A stretch of DNA of 36,285 nt from Phycisphaerales bacterium (GCA_018883105.1 VEQS01000005.1:1-36285); one strand, 5' to 3'; numbered from the stretch's first letter, positions 10,941-20,178 are shown. Program-made: numbers and translations. Notes: generated by a model from the sequence alone, not told the origin.

Positions 10941-12038
10941 ATGACACACCACGCCCCCGCCATCGTCGTCGCGCTGGCCCTTTCCGGGTCCACGATTGCG
11001 CAGGATCCTGCGCCAGCTGCCACTCCTGCCGAGCCCGCCGCGGCCGCTCCCGTCGCCGGCGACCTGGTGCGCCTGCAGCTCACGACCGGTGAGGTGCTGA
11101 CGGCGACCCTGAAGTCCGAGACGCCGGAGGACGTGACGATCGCCCACCCGGTGCTGGGGACGATCACGCTGAAGCGCGCGTCCGTGAAGGCCATGGTCAT
11201 GGCGCCCCCGCCCGCGCCGCCCGCCGAGGATGGTGCGATCGCGAAGGTGGACCTCGGGCCGGCCGGCAACGCCGCCATGGATGCGCCAAAGCCCGTCGGG
11301 AGCGTCAATCCCGGCGACGCCGCGGCCACCGACGGCAAGGCCGCGGCCGGCGATGCCGCCAAGGCACCCGAGCCGCCGCCGTCGCCCTGGAAGTTCGTGC
11401 TGGACGCGAACGTGAACTACGTCTCGGCGGCGAACAAGCAGCTCGACTTCCGCGTGGCCGGCGCCGCCGTCTACGAGGTGAAGGACGTCGAGAAGTGGTC
11501 CAACAGCGTCGAGTTCTTCTTCAAGACCGTCGACGGCGGCACGACGGACAACAACCTGCTGGCCACCAGCACCTACGACCGGCGCTTCGAGTCCAACACG
11601 CGCGTCCTGTGGTTCGTGAAGGGCCAGGCGCAGTGGGCACCGCTCGAGGACTACGAGCAGCGCCTGTCGGCCTGGGGCGGCCTGGGCTACGAGTTCTTCA
11701 AGAAGCCGACGGCGAACCTGATCGGCAAGATCGGCGCGGGGTACTCCTACGAGTTCGGCAACATCCAGGAGGGCGACCCGCAGCTCTACGCGTCCGCCGA
11801 GTGGGACTGGGACATCACCGAGAACCAGGCGATCACGGGCAGCTACTGGATCACCCCGGACTTCGCCGACTTCACGAACTTCCTGATGCTCGCGCGCCTG
11901 GAGTGGACCATGAAGCTGCCGGACGTCCCGGGCCTGAAGCTCCTGGGCGGCGTGCGCTGGCAGTACCAGTCCCAGGTGCCGACCGGCGACATCCAGAACG
12001 ACATCCGCGTGTACGCGGGCCTGCGGCTCGAGGTGTGA
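10941..12038 (+). CDS. DUF481 / YdiY-like outer-membrane beta-barrel protein
   Basis: Signal peptide; 'TGEVLTATLKSETPEDVTIAHPVLGTITLKRASVKAM' and barrel-like C-half 'NVNYVSAANKQLDFRVAGAAVYEV...GLGYEFFKKPTANLIGKIGAGYSYEF...GGVRWQYQSQVP...IRVYAGLRLEV'. Confidence 0.8.
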   Translation: MTHHAPAIVVALALSGSTIAQDPAPAATPAEPAAAAPVAGDLVRLQLTTGEVLTATLKSETPEDVTIAHPVLGTITLKRASVKAMVMAPPPAPPAEDGAIAKVDLGPAGNAAMDAPKPVGSVNPGDAAATDGKAAAGDAAKAPEPPPSPWKFVLDANVNYVSAANKQLDFRVAGAAVYEVKDVEKWSNSVEFFFKTVDGGTTDNNLLATSTYDRRFESNTRVLWFVKGQAQWAPLEDYEQRLSAWGGLGYEFFKKPTANLIGKIGAGYSYEFGNIQEGDPQLYASAEWDWDITENQAITGSYWITPDFADFTNFLMLARLEWTMKLPDVPGLKLLGGVRWQYQSQVPTGDIQNDIRVYAGLRLEV

Positions 12039-12820
12039 CGGCGCACGCCGCGCTGCACGCCCGCCTCGAGCGGATCGCCCGCGACCTGCGTGGCCGCTGT
12101 GCCGGCGTGCGCTTCGGTGCCCCGGTGGCGTTCACCTATCACCCACTCGACTACGCGTGGCATGCGCACCGCACGTACCTGCGCATGGCGCGGCAGCGGC
12201 CGGCCATCCTCTTCGTCGGCATGAACCCCGGGCCGTTTGGCATGGCGCAGACGGGCGTGCCGTTCGGCGAGGTGGCCGCGGTGCGCGAATTCCTGGGAAT
12301 CGACGCCCGTGCCGCGCGGATCGGTGCGCCCGAGCGGATGCACCCGAGGCGTCCGGTGGACGGCCTATCGTGCACGCGCAGCGAGGTGAGCGGAGCCCGC
12401 GTGTGGGGGTGGGCGCGCGCGCGGTTCGGCACGCCGGAGGCGTTCTTCCGCTCGGCGTTCGTGTGGAACTGGTGCCCGCTGGCGTTCATGGAGGCGTCCG
12501 GGGCGAACCTCACGCCTGACAAGCTGCCGCGCACCGGGCGCGCCGCCGCCATGCATCGTGCGCTCGAGTCCGCGTGCGACACGGCGCTCGCGGCCGTGAT
12601 CGACGCACTCGGCCCCGCGCACGTGGTGGGATTCGGTGCGTTCGCGGCCGAGCGAGCGCGCCGAGTGCTGGCGGATGCGGGTGCGCGCGGTGCACATGCG
12701 CCGCCCGTGCTGCAGGTGCTGCACCCAAGCCCCGCGAGCCCCGCCGCCAACCGCGGGTGGGCCGAACAGGTCGACCGCGCCCTCGCACCTATCCTCTCGG
12801 GGTGCGCGTCGCGGTCCTGA
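12035..12820 (+). CDS. smug1: SMUG1-type (family 3) single-strand-selective uracil-DNA glycosylase
   Basis: 'FVGMNPGPFGMAQTGVPFGEVAAVREFLGI', 'SEVSGARVWGWARARFGTPEAFFRSAFVWNWCPLAFMEASGANLTPDKLP', 'HPSPASPAANRGW'; both diagnostic UDG motifs present. GTG start overlaps DUF481 stop (GTGA). Confidence 0.92.
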   Translation: MTAHAALHARLERIARDLRGRCAGVRFGAPVAFTYHPLDYAWHAHRTYLRMARQRPAILFVGMNPGPFGMAQTGVPFGEVAAVREFLGIDARAARIGAPERMHPRRPVDGLSCTRSEVSGARVWGWARARFGTPEAFFRSAFVWNWCPLAFMEASGANLTPDKLPRTGRAAAMHRALESACDTALAAVIDALGPAHVVGFGAFAAERARRVLADAGARGAHAPPVLQVLHPSPASPAANRGWAEQVDRALAPILSGCASRS

Positions 12821-14193
12821 ACGTGGTGGGGCTCTCGCCCTCGGTGTTCGCGCGCCGGAGGTCGCCGGCGCTCCAGGCATTCGCGCAGCGCTCCGGGGGC
12901 ATCCGCACGCTGGAACCGGACTTCCCGGCCGTCACCTGCACGGTGCAGTCGTCGATGCTGACCGGCCGGCGCCCGGAGCACCACGGCATCGTGGGAAACG
13001 GCTGGTACGACCGCTCGCTCGGCGAGGTGCACTTCTGGAAGCAGTCGAACGCGCTGGTGCGCGGGCCGATGGCGTGGGACACCCTGCGCGAGCGTGCGCG
13101 GGAAGCGGGCGGCCCGGCACCCACCGTGGCGAACTCCTTCTGGTGGTTCAACATGCACTCGTCGGCGGACGTCTGCGTCACGCCGCGGCCGCAGTACCGC
13201 GCCGACGGGCGCAAGGTGCCCGACTGCTGGACGCGGCCCTCCGACCTGCGCGACGCGCTGCAGCGTGAACTCGGGCCCTTCCCGCTCTTCCGGTTCTGGG
13301 GGCCGGCGGCTGGCATCGAGAGCACCGACTGGATCGCCGCGGCGGCGCGGCGGGTGGAGGAGCGGTCCGAGCCGGCGCTGCACTTCGTCTACCTGCCGCA
13401 CCTCGACTACTGCCTGCAGAAGTTCGGTCCCGACGACGCGCGCGTCGACCCGGAGATCCGCGAGATCGACCGGGTGTTCTCCGAGCTCGAGCGTTTCTTC
13501 GCATCCCGCGGCGTGAAGGTGATGGTGGTGAGCGAGTACGGCATCTCGCCCGTCTCGCGGGCCGAGTGCCCCAACCGGCTGCTGCGCGCCGCGGGGCTCC
13601 TGTCGCTGCGCATCGAGGACGGCCGCGAGCTTCTCGACGCCGGCGAGAGCCGCGCGTTCGCGGTGTGCGACCACCAGGCCGCGCACGTCTACGTGCGCGA
13701 TCCGGCGGACCTGCCCGCGGCTCGTGCCGCGCTCGAGCGATCGGAGGGCGTCGAACGCATCCTGGACGCGGACGCCCAGCGCGCGGCCGGCATCCACCAT
13801 GCGCGAAGCGGCGAGCTGGTGCTGGTCGCGCGTGCCGGGTGGTGGTTCGCCTACCCGTGGTGGGAGGACGACAGGCGCGCACCCGATTGGGCGCGCACGG
13901 TGGACATCCACCGCAAGCCGGGCTACGACCCGCTCGAACTCTTCATGGATCCGGGCCTGCGGCTCCCGAAGGCCTACGTGGCCGGCAAGCTCGCGCTGCG
14001 CGCGGCCGGCATGCGCACGCTGCTCGACGTGGTGCCGCTCGACCCTTCGCTCGTGCGCGGAAGCCACGGGCGCATCGAGCGCGGCACGCCGTACGCACCC
14101 GTCCTGATCGCCGACGGGGTGCATGACGGCGACACGGGCCCCCTGCCGGCGACCGCCGTGCACGACGCGATCCTCGAGGCGTGCCGATCATGA
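12802..14193 (+). CDS. eboF: Alkaline phosphatase-superfamily nucleotide pyrophosphatase/phosphodiesterase, EboF-like
   Basis: '[12 protein letters not shown]...[43 protein letters not shown]', '[22 protein letters not shown]', '[19 protein letters not shown]', '[12 protein letters not shown]', '[26 protein letters not shown]'. GTG start inside SMUG1 end (19-bp overlap). Ebo assignment is from family recall. Confidence 0.8.
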   Translation: MRVAVLNVVGLSPSVFARRRSPALQAFAQRSGGIRTLEPDFPAVTCTVQSSMLTGRRPEHHGIVGNGWYDRSLGEVHFWKQSNALVRGPMAWDTLRERAREAGGPAPTVANSFWWFNMHSSADVCVTPRPQYRADGRKVPDCWTRPSDLRDALQRELGPFPLFRFWGPAAGIESTDWIAAAARRVEERSEPALHFVYLPHLDYCLQKFGPDDARVDPEIREIDRVFSELERFFASRGVKVMVVSEYGISPVSRAECPNRLLRAAGLLSLRIEDGRELLDAGESRAFAVCDHQAAHVYVRDPADLPAARAALERSEGVERILDADAQRAAGIHHARSGELVLVARAGWWFAYPWWEDDRRAPDWARTVDIHRKPGYDPLELFMDPGLRLPKAYVAGKLALRAAGMRTLLDVVPLDPSLVRGSHGRIERGTPYAPVLIADGVHDGDTGPLPATAVHDAILEACRS

Positions 14194-14876
14194 GCGTGCG
14201 CGCGGTGTGGGCGCTGGCGGCGGTGGCGGTGGGAGGTGCGGTGGTGGCGGCGGCGTGGCCGCAGGCGGGGGAACGGGCCCCGGGCAACGCTCCCGCTGCC
14301 GACGCCCCGACCGCGAATCCGCCGAAACCAAGCATCCTCGAGGACTACCTCGGCGGCTCGCTGGCGGCACCGGCCACGTCGGCGCCGTCGCTCACCGTCG
14401 GTACCGCCGCACGCATCGAGCGGCTGGACGACCGCACCGTGCGTCTCGACGACCGCTTCACGGTGCGCGGCAGCGGCACCGAGCGCGACCCGTACCTCAT
14501 CACGTGGGAACTCCTGGCGAGCGCGTCGGAGGGCGTCGATGCCGCGGCGGGCCGGTTCGTCATCCCGGGGCGCATCGCCGACCTGCGCGGCGCATGGGTG
14601 CGGATCAGCGGCTACTGGGCGCCGCCCGTGCAGGCATTCGAGGCGCGCGAGCTGATGGTGATGCTCAACAAGTGGGACGGCTGCTGCATCGGCCTGCCGC
14701 CGACGCCCTTCGATTCCATCGAGGCGACGCTCGCTGCGCCGATGCCCGTGAAGGGCGAGCACCTCTTCCGCTTCGGCACCATCACGGGCCGGCTCGAGGT
14801 GGAGCCGTTCGTGGCGGGGTCGTTCCTGCTCGGGCTGTACCGGCTGCAGGAGGCGGTGATGGAGTCGTCGTCGTGA
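14190..14876 (+). CDS. Exported hypothetical protein, DUF3299-like
   Basis: N-terminal signal/TM; '[51 protein letters not shown]' resembles the DUF3299 core; ATGA overlap with the preceding gene. Confidence 0.6.
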   Translation: MSVRAVWALAAVAVGGAVVAAAWPQAGERAPGNAPAADAPTANPPKPSILEDYLGGSLAAPATSAPSLTVGTAARIERLDDRTVRLDDRFTVRGSGTERDPYLITWELLASASEGVDAAAGRFVIPGRIADLRGAWVRISGYWAPPVQAFEARELMVMLNKWDGCCIGLPPTPFDSIEATLAAPMPVKGEHLFRFGTITGRLEVEPFVAGSFLLGLYRLQEAVMESSS

Positions 14877-15913
14877 CGCTCGACATCGGACCGCTGCGGC
14901 TGGCGACGCCGCTGCTGCTGGCGCCGATCGCCGGCCACTGCGACCTGGCGTTCCGCATCCTCTGCCGCGAGCAGGGCGGCGTGGGGCTGGCAAGCACCGA
15001 TCTCCTGAATTCGCACGCCGTGCTGCGCGGGTCGCCGCGGAGCCTGGAACTGGCCGCCACCGACCCTGCCGACGATCCATGCGGCATGCAGCTCTACGGC
15101 AACTGGGACGACCCGCTGCCCGAGGCAGCCTGCTGGGCGCTCGACCGCGGCGCACGGCTCATCGACATCAACATGGGCTGCCCCGTCGACAAGGTGGCGA
15201 AGAAGAACGGCGGCTCGCTCCTCCTCTGCGACGCGCTGGGGACGGTGCGGCTGGCCGCGCGGATCGTCGACGCGGTGCGGCGCCACTCCGGCGGGCGCGT
15301 GCCGGTCACGGCGAAGATGCGTCTTGGGTGGGATCCAGAACGCTTCGTGGCGCCGGAACTGGCCCGTGACCTGGAGTCGGCCGGCATCGCGGCGGTGACG
15401 GTGCACGGGCGGTGGACGGTGCAGCTCTTCTCCGGGAAGGCCGACTGGGCACGGATCGGCGAAGTCGTCTCGGCCGTGCGGTCGATTCCGGTGATCGGCA
15501 ACGGCGACGTGACAGAGCCCGTACACGTGGCGGCGCTGATGGCGGCATCTGGGTGCCGGGGCGTGATGGTCGGCCGCGGCGCCCTGCGCACCCCGTGGAT
15601 CTTCCGGCAGGCCGAGGCCCTGCTGCGGACCGGGACCGCAGGACCCGAGCCCAGCTTCGACCAGAAGGTTGCCTGCATCGAGCGGCATGTCGACCTGCTG
15701 GAGCGTCATCACTCGCCCGAGCACCTGCTGCACTGCATGCGCAGCCGCGTCAGCTGGTACGGAAAGACCATGGGCCACGTGAAGGCGCTCAAGGAAGCCG
15801 TTCGCACCGCCGCGTCCGTCGGCGAGATCCGGACGGCCCTCCGGGGGTGGCGGGGATTGGAAGTCCGAGAACCTGTCCTTGGGCGTTCCTTCCGCGAAAC
15901 GCCCGCGGGATGA
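14873..15913 (+). CDS. dus: tRNA-dihydrouridine synthase family protein
   Basis: '[23 protein letters not shown]', '[11 protein letters not shown]', '[22 protein letters not shown]', '[10 protein letters not shown]', '[18 protein letters not shown]', 'IGNGDV', '[12 protein letters not shown]'; GTGA overlap with the preceding gene. Confidence 0.93.
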   Translation: MTLDIGPLRLATPLLLAPIAGHCDLAFRILCREQGGVGLASTDLLNSHAVLRGSPRSLELAATDPADDPCGMQLYGNWDDPLPEAACWALDRGARLIDINMGCPVDKVAKKNGGSLLLCDALGTVRLAARIVDAVRRHSGGRVPVTAKMRLGWDPERFVAPELARDLESAGIAAVTVHGRWTVQLFSGKADWARIGEVVSAVRSIPVIGNGDVTEPVHVAALMAASGCRGVMVGRGALRTPWIFRQAEALLRTGTAGPEPSFDQKVACIERHVDLLERHHSPEHLLHCMRSRVSWYGKTMGHVKALKEAVRTAASVGEIRTALRGWRGLEVREPVLGRSFRETPAG

Positions 15914-15970
15914 AAGGAAAAACGTCCGTGTGTTCCTTGCGTGCGGCCCGGACCGGGTCATAGTCCCCTT

Positions 15971-16001
15971 GACCGTCGGGCGATCCCGTCGGTCGTTGTT
16001 T
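15971..16001 (+). terminator. Putative intrinsic terminator after dus
   Basis: GACCG-T-CGGG-cgat-CCCG-T-CGGTC hairpin (9 bp plus one T-T mismatch, 4-nt loop) followed by GTTGTTT. Confidence 0.65.
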
Positions 16002-16077
16002 GGGAAAGGGAGCGAAAACCAGAATCGGTTGACCTGAGGGAAAGGGTCCGCCGTGTCCCCCGCGAGGAGGTGGGCAC

Positions 16078-16641
16078 GTGGTTTCGATGGCAAGGAACAT
16101 CTCGGTTGCGGCACTGGCTGCGGGCATGGCGTGCGCCCCGGCGAGCGCGGCCCTCGTGCAGTTCATGCACACGTTCGTGAACACGAGCGGCGCGGCACAG
16201 GACTTCACGTTCACGGTCTCATCGGACGTCGCCTACTCGGGACAGTCGCTGTTCGACATCCAGGGGTCGCTGGCGCTGAACCTGATCGACCTGAACGGCA
16301 ATGGCGCCACGGTGAGCACGAACGGCGTGCCGATGTACGTGGCCTCAATCGGCTCGGTGAACCCTACGGTGGTGCAGACCATCTGGAACGAGCCTTGGTC
16401 GTTCGGCGTCGGCGTGTACGGCAACGGCGTGCCGCAGGACCAGGTCTTCGCGGCCATGAACGTGCCGGTGACGCCGGAGGCCGTGCAGCCGCTCTCCATC
16501 ACCATCCGCCTGCGCCTCTCGGCGCGCGACATGGTGACCGTCAGCGGGACATTCCAGGCAGCGCCCGTCCCGGCCCCCGGCGCCATCGCGCTGCTGGCCA
16601 TGACGGGGGTTTCGGGAGCGGTTCGGCGCAGGCGGCGCTGA
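16078..16641 (+). CDS. Exported protein with PEP-CTERM-like sorting tail
   Basis: Signal peptide; C-terminal 'VPAPGAIALLAMTGVSGAVRRRRR'; SD GAGGAGG at 16064-16070 precedes GTG 16078. Confidence 0.8.
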   Translation: MVSMARNISVAALAAGMACAPASAALVQFMHTFVNTSGAAQDFTFTVSSDVAYSGQSLFDIQGSLALNLIDLNGNGATVSTNGVPMYVASIGSVNPTVVQTIWNEPWSFGVGVYGNGVPQDQVFAAMNVPVTPEAVQPLSITIRLRLSARDMVTVSGTFQAAPVPAPGAIALLAMTGVSGAVRRRRR

Positions 16642-16710
16642 CCCATCGTTGATCGAGACACGGAGGTCGCAGAGGGAACGGTTGTCAAAGGCTTGAGGGA
16701 AAGGGAACAC

Positions 16711-17445
16711 ATGGGCTTTTTCAGGAACGCTGTGCTTGCATCGATCGCCGCCGCCGCAACGGCCGGCTCCGCCTTCGCGAGCATCCCCGCCGTCTCCGTC
16801 CGCATCGAGCAGGTCGGAGCGGGTTTCGTCACCATGAACCCGACGGCCAACCCCGTGGAGGGCGGCTACACCTATTCCGGCGCCATCAGCCTCTGGGGCT
16901 TCCAGTCGAGCTTCGACCTGAGCACCAACTCGAAGGCCGCCACCGGCAACGAGGCGTTCGGCGGATTCTTCACGCTCAAGAACACCACCGCCACGGTGCA
17001 GCAGTTCATCATCGACATGACCGTCACCAATGATCCGTTCAGCGGCAATGCGCTTGCCGGCGGCTCGGTGGCGGGGGTGCTGCTCGGCGGGCCGAACGGC
17101 GGCCTGCTGCAGGGCGTCGGCAACGGCGCGGTCTGGCAGGCGATCATCAACCGTCCGACCGGCAGCACGACCATCGCCAGCCTGATGAACGGCAACCCGT
17201 TCACGGTGACGACCGGTGCCAACCAGTCCGGCGGCATCGCGCGCGAGTTCTTCGGGAACAACCCGCAGATCCCGTCGCTGCCGATCGGCCCGCTGGGCAC
17301 GTCGCGCACCATCCGCATGCAGTTCCTGCTCGGGGCCGGCAGCGAAGTCAGCCTCTCGACGAGCTTCGTCGTGCAGGTGCCGGCGCCCGGTGCGATCGCG
17401 CTGCTTGGGCTGTCGGGCCTGGTCGGCCGCCGCCGTCGGGCCTGA
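16711..17445 (+). CDS. Exported protein with PEP-CTERM-like sorting tail
   Basis: Signal peptide 'MGFFRNAVLASIAAAATAGSAFA'; C-terminal 'VPAPGAIALLGLSGLVGRRRRA'; SD-like GAGGGAAAGGGA upstream of ATG. Confidence 0.8.
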   Translation: MGFFRNAVLASIAAAATAGSAFASIPAVSVRIEQVGAGFVTMNPTANPVEGGYTYSGAISLWGFQSSFDLSTNSKAATGNEAFGGFFTLKNTTATVQQFIIDMTVTNDPFSGNALAGGSVAGVLLGGPNGGLLQGVGNGAVWQAIINRPTGSTTIASLMNGNPFTVTTGANQSGGIAREFFGNNPQIPSLPIGPLGTSRTIRMQFLLGAGSEVSLSTSFVVQVPAPGAIALLGLSGLVGRRRRA

Positions 17446-17456
17446 GGCCCCGGCGG
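17430..17456. terminator. Bidirectional terminator-like hairpin between convergent genes
   Basis: CCGCCG-tc-GGGCC-tga-GGCCC-CGGCGG: 11 paired bp with a 2-nt bulge; loop is the TGA stop of the upstream gene; no T-tract. Confidence 0.55.
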
Positions 17457-17457
17457 C

Positions 17458-18048
17458 TCAGCGCAGGTCCTTGGCGTTCGGCAGCTCGTCGAGCTTGCCG
17501 ATGCCGAACTGGCGCAGGAACTCGCTCGTCGTGCCGTAGAGCATCGGCCGCCCGACCTCGTCGGCGCGGCCGACGATCTTGACCAGGCGCCGGTCCATCA
17601 GGCTGCGCAGCACCTCGCCGCAGGCGACGCCGCGGATCGACTCGAGGTCCGCGCGCAGGATCGGCTGGCGGTACGCGATGATCGCAAGCGTCTCGAGCGC
17701 GGCCTGCGTCAGGCGGCCCTGCTCCCGCACGCCGCGCAGGCGCGCCACCACCGGGCCGAACGCCGGAAGCGTCATCACCTGGTTGCCGCCGGCGAGGCGC
17801 TCGATGCGGAAGGTGCGGCCATCGGCCGCGTAGCGCGCATTCAGCGCATCCACCGCCTCGCGCACCTTGGTGTCCTTGGGGTCCTGCACCGACAGCACCT
17901 CGGCGATGCGCGCATCGGTCATCGGGCGGTCGGCCACCATGAGGAGGGCCTCGATGCGCTGCTCGAGCGGCAGGTCCGCGCACGGCACCGCCTGCTCGGC
18001 GGACTCGGCCATCACGTCGAAGGTCGAGGACGCGGACTTCTGGGTCAT
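17458..18048 (-). CDS. scpB: Segregation and condensation protein B
   Basis: 'LEQRIEALLMVADRPMTDARIAEVLS', 'LTQAALETLAIIAYRQPILRADLESIRGVACGEVLRSLMDRRLVKIVGRADEVGRPMLYGTTSEFLRQFGI' is the canonical ScpB core. Confidence 0.96.
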   Translation of the reverse strand: MTQKSASSTFDVMAESAEQAVPCADLPLEQRIEALLMVADRPMTDARIAEVLSVQDPKDTKVREAVDALNARYAADGRTFRIERLAGGNQVMTLPAFGPVVARLRGVREQGRLTQAALETLAIIAYRQPILRADLESIRGVACGEVLRSLMDRRLVKIVGRADEVGRPMLYGTTSEFLRQFGIGKLDELPNAKDLR

Positions 18049-18089
18049 CGGACGTAGTGTGCCACAATCGGCGGCGTGCCGCGAACGAA

Positions 18090-18106
18090 CCGGGGCGGGG
18101 CCCCGG
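18090..18106 (-). terminator. Hairpin just downstream of atpC
   Basis: CCGGGGC-ggg-GCCCCGG perfect 7-bp inverted repeat between atpC stop and scpB start; weak T content after it on the minus strand. Confidence 0.4.
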
Positions 18107-18115
18107 GGTACGTGG

Positions 18116-18535
18116 TCAGCCGCGGGCGAGCTGCGCGGCGGTGATCTTGGCGCGGGCCAAGCGCTGCGCGCGCTCCATCGAGGCGCGCTCGTCGAGCGTC
18201 GCCGGGCGGGCGCCCGACTCCATCACCTTGGCGTTGGCCTGGGAGAGCTCGCGCTCGGCGGAGGCGAGGTCGATGCCGCTGCCTTCCATGGCCCGCTCGG
18301 TGAGGAGGGTCAGGCGTGCGCCGTCCATCTGGGCGAAGCCGCCGTCAAGGACGAACACACGCCGTGCGCCGTCGGCTGCCTGCACCGAGACCACGCCGGT
18401 GCCGAGCCGGGTCAGGAACGCCGACGCTCCGCTGGACACGCCCTGCTGGCCGTCCCAGGCCTCGAAGCTGGCGTAGGTGGCCGGGGTGTCGAGCACGGCG
18501 TCCGACGGGGTGACGATGGCGCAGGTGAAGCTCAT
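18116..18535 (-). CDS. atpC: F0F1 ATP synthase epsilon subunit
   Basis: 'FTCAIVTPSDAVLDTPATYASFEAWDGQQGVSSGASAFLTRLGTGVVSVQ...FVLDGGFAQMDGARLTLLTERA...A' matches the AtpC N-domain pattern, with a shortened helical tail. Confidence 0.85.
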   Translation of the reverse strand: MSFTCAIVTPSDAVLDTPATYASFEAWDGQQGVSSGASAFLTRLGTGVVSVQAADGARRVFVLDGGFAQMDGARLTLLTERAMEGSGIDLASAERELSQANAKVMESGARPATLDERASMERAQRLARAKITAAQLARG

Positions 18536-18557
18536 GGCGGGGTGAAGATGATAGCGG

Positions 18558-19070
18558 TCACCGCCCCCCGACCAGCCCGGCCCGGCGTGCCAGCTCGTAG
18601 TTGCGATAGGCGGGGTCGTCGGTCACCTCGCGGTCGATCCAGGGGGCCAGCCAGGCCGGAATGGCCAGCGGCGCGTCGGCCGCGGGCAGCTCGCACTCGG
18701 CCAGGACGATCGGAAGCGTGGTGAAGCGGTCGACCTCCCAGGTGCGGTCGCCCACGCGCACGCGGGTGCGCACCTTCGAGAGGCGTCGGCCCTCGGTGCG
18801 TGGCCACTCGCGCGCGAACGCGGTGGCGTCGATCTCGCGCTCAACCTCCTCGCGGACGAGGCCGGCGCCGCGCTTCACGGTGTGCACGTGGCGCACCGAG
18901 CCGTCGGGGCGTTCGATGCGGCGAAGGCGGCCCTCGAGCACGCCGGATTCGCTCCCGCCCGGGTCCGCCGGCGGCGGCAGGTAGCCCTGCTCGATGCGCC
19001 ACGTCTCGCCGGCCGGCATCGGCTCGGGATGCCCGCGCAGCAGGAAGACGCGCTCGATCTCAGCGGCCAC
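18558..19070 (-). CDS. CYTH-domain (triphosphate tunnel metalloenzyme-like) protein
   Basis: 'VAAEIERVFLLRG', 'WRIEQGYL', 'RLRRIERPDG', 'HTVKRGAG', 'REEVEREID', 'VRVGDRTWEVDRF', 'LAECELP'. GTG start overlaps the holB stop by 11 nt. Confidence 0.75.
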   Translation of the reverse strand: MAAEIERVFLLRGHPEPMPAGETWRIEQGYLPPPADPGGSESGVLEGRLRRIERPDGSVRHVHTVKRGAGLVREEVEREIDATAFAREWPRTEGRRLSKVRTRVRVGDRTWEVDRFTTLPIVLAECELPAADAPLAIPAWLAPWIDREVTDDPAYRNYELARRAGLVGGR

Positions 19071-20175
19071 GCGGGGATCCGCCGGCGGGGACCGCGGCGC
19101 GTTCGGCCCACTGCGCCACCAGGTTGGCAAAGGCGTGCTTCACGTTGAGGTTCGCGCGCACGTGGTGCTCGAACTCGGCGAGCGCCTCCGAGAGCGACAG
19201 CCAGCGTGCAAGCGCCGAGGGGTCGCCGGCCGACGCATGCAGGCCGCGGCGCACGCGCATGCCGAGCAGCCGGACCATGAGTCGCACCGCCAGGCGGTTG
19301 GCCGCCTCCTTCGACGCATGCTCGTCCTCGTCGACGATGGAGGCGGCGAGGTTGTCCGCGAGTTCCGCCATGCGGTCGGCCAGGCCCGCGTGCCAGTCGC
19401 CGGACTCGACGCCGTCCAGCAGGGGCGACAGTTCCGCATGCCACGCGGCGATGCCGTGGCGGACGGCACGCGTCGCCATGCCGGGCGAACCCTCGGCGAA
19501 CGACTGCACGAACTCGCGGTCATCGGCCGGGACGTCGAGCCCGCCGCGCGCCCACCACGCCGCCATCGCGGCCGCGTCGAGCGGCCCGAACGAGACGCGC
19601 TGGCAGCGGCTGCGGATGGTGGGAAGCAGCCGGTCCTCGTGCGCGGTGACCAGGACGATCACCGTGCCGGCCGGCGGCTCCTCGAGCGTCTTGAGCATCG
19701 CGTTCTGCGCGTCGGCGTCGAGCAGCTCGGCCTCGTCGATGATGAACGCCTTGCCGCGTCCGCGCACGGCGGTCCGGTAGACGAGGCTCTCGAGCTGGCG
19801 GCCGTCGCCCGCGACGCCGCCGAGCATCCGCTCGCGCAGCAGGTCGAGCGGGATGTTCAGCTGCTTGCGCTCGCGCAGCTCGCGGCTCTCGCTCGAGGCG
19901 GCCAGTTCCTTGCGGATGACGTGGAAGTCCGGGTGCGTGCCGGCGTCGATCAGGCGCTGCGTCTCGGTGCCTGCGGGCGGCGTGACGGAGGCGCGGTGCG
20001 CCTCGCCGGACGCGGGATCGAGCAGCGTGCGGGCGAAGGCCTCGGCGGTGCGGAACTTGCCGACGCCCGGAGGGCCGTGCAGGATCCATGCGTGGTGCAC
20101 GCGGCCCGAGGCGAGCGCGCGCCCGAGCGCCGCGATCGCCCGGTGCTGGCCGAGGATGGGGGCGCCCGCGTCCAT
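19060..20175 (-). CDS. holB: DNA polymerase III delta-prime subunit (clamp-loader AAA+)
   Basis: 'ILGQHRAIAALGRALASGRVHHAWILHGPPGVGKFRTAEAFARTLL', 'AFIIDEAELLDADAQNAMLKTLEEPPAGTVIVLVTAHEDRLLPTIRSRCQRVSF'. Confidence 0.92.
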   Translation of the reverse strand: MDAGAPILGQHRAIAALGRALASGRVHHAWILHGPPGVGKFRTAEAFARTLLDPASGEAHRASVTPPAGTETQRLIDAGTHPDFHVIRKELAASSESRELRERKQLNIPLDLLRERMLGGVAGDGRQLESLVYRTAVRGRGKAFIIDEAELLDADAQNAMLKTLEEPPAGTVIVLVTAHEDRLLPTIRSRCQRVSFGPLDAAAMAAWWARGGLDVPADDREFVQSFAEGSPGMATRAVRHGIAAWHAELSPLLDGVESGDWHAGLADRMAELADNLAASIVDEDEHASKEAANRLAVRLMVRLLGMRVRRGLHASAGDPSALARWLSLSEALAEFEHHVRANLNVKHAFANLVAQWAERAAVPAGGSPRGR

Positions 20176-20178
20176 CGG

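Noticed and set aside
15881-15904. GGGCGTT-ccttccgcga-AACGCCC inverted repeat at the end of dus
   Set aside because: Lies in the coding end, 10-nt loop and no T-tract; the hairpin at 15971-15994 is a better terminator candidate.
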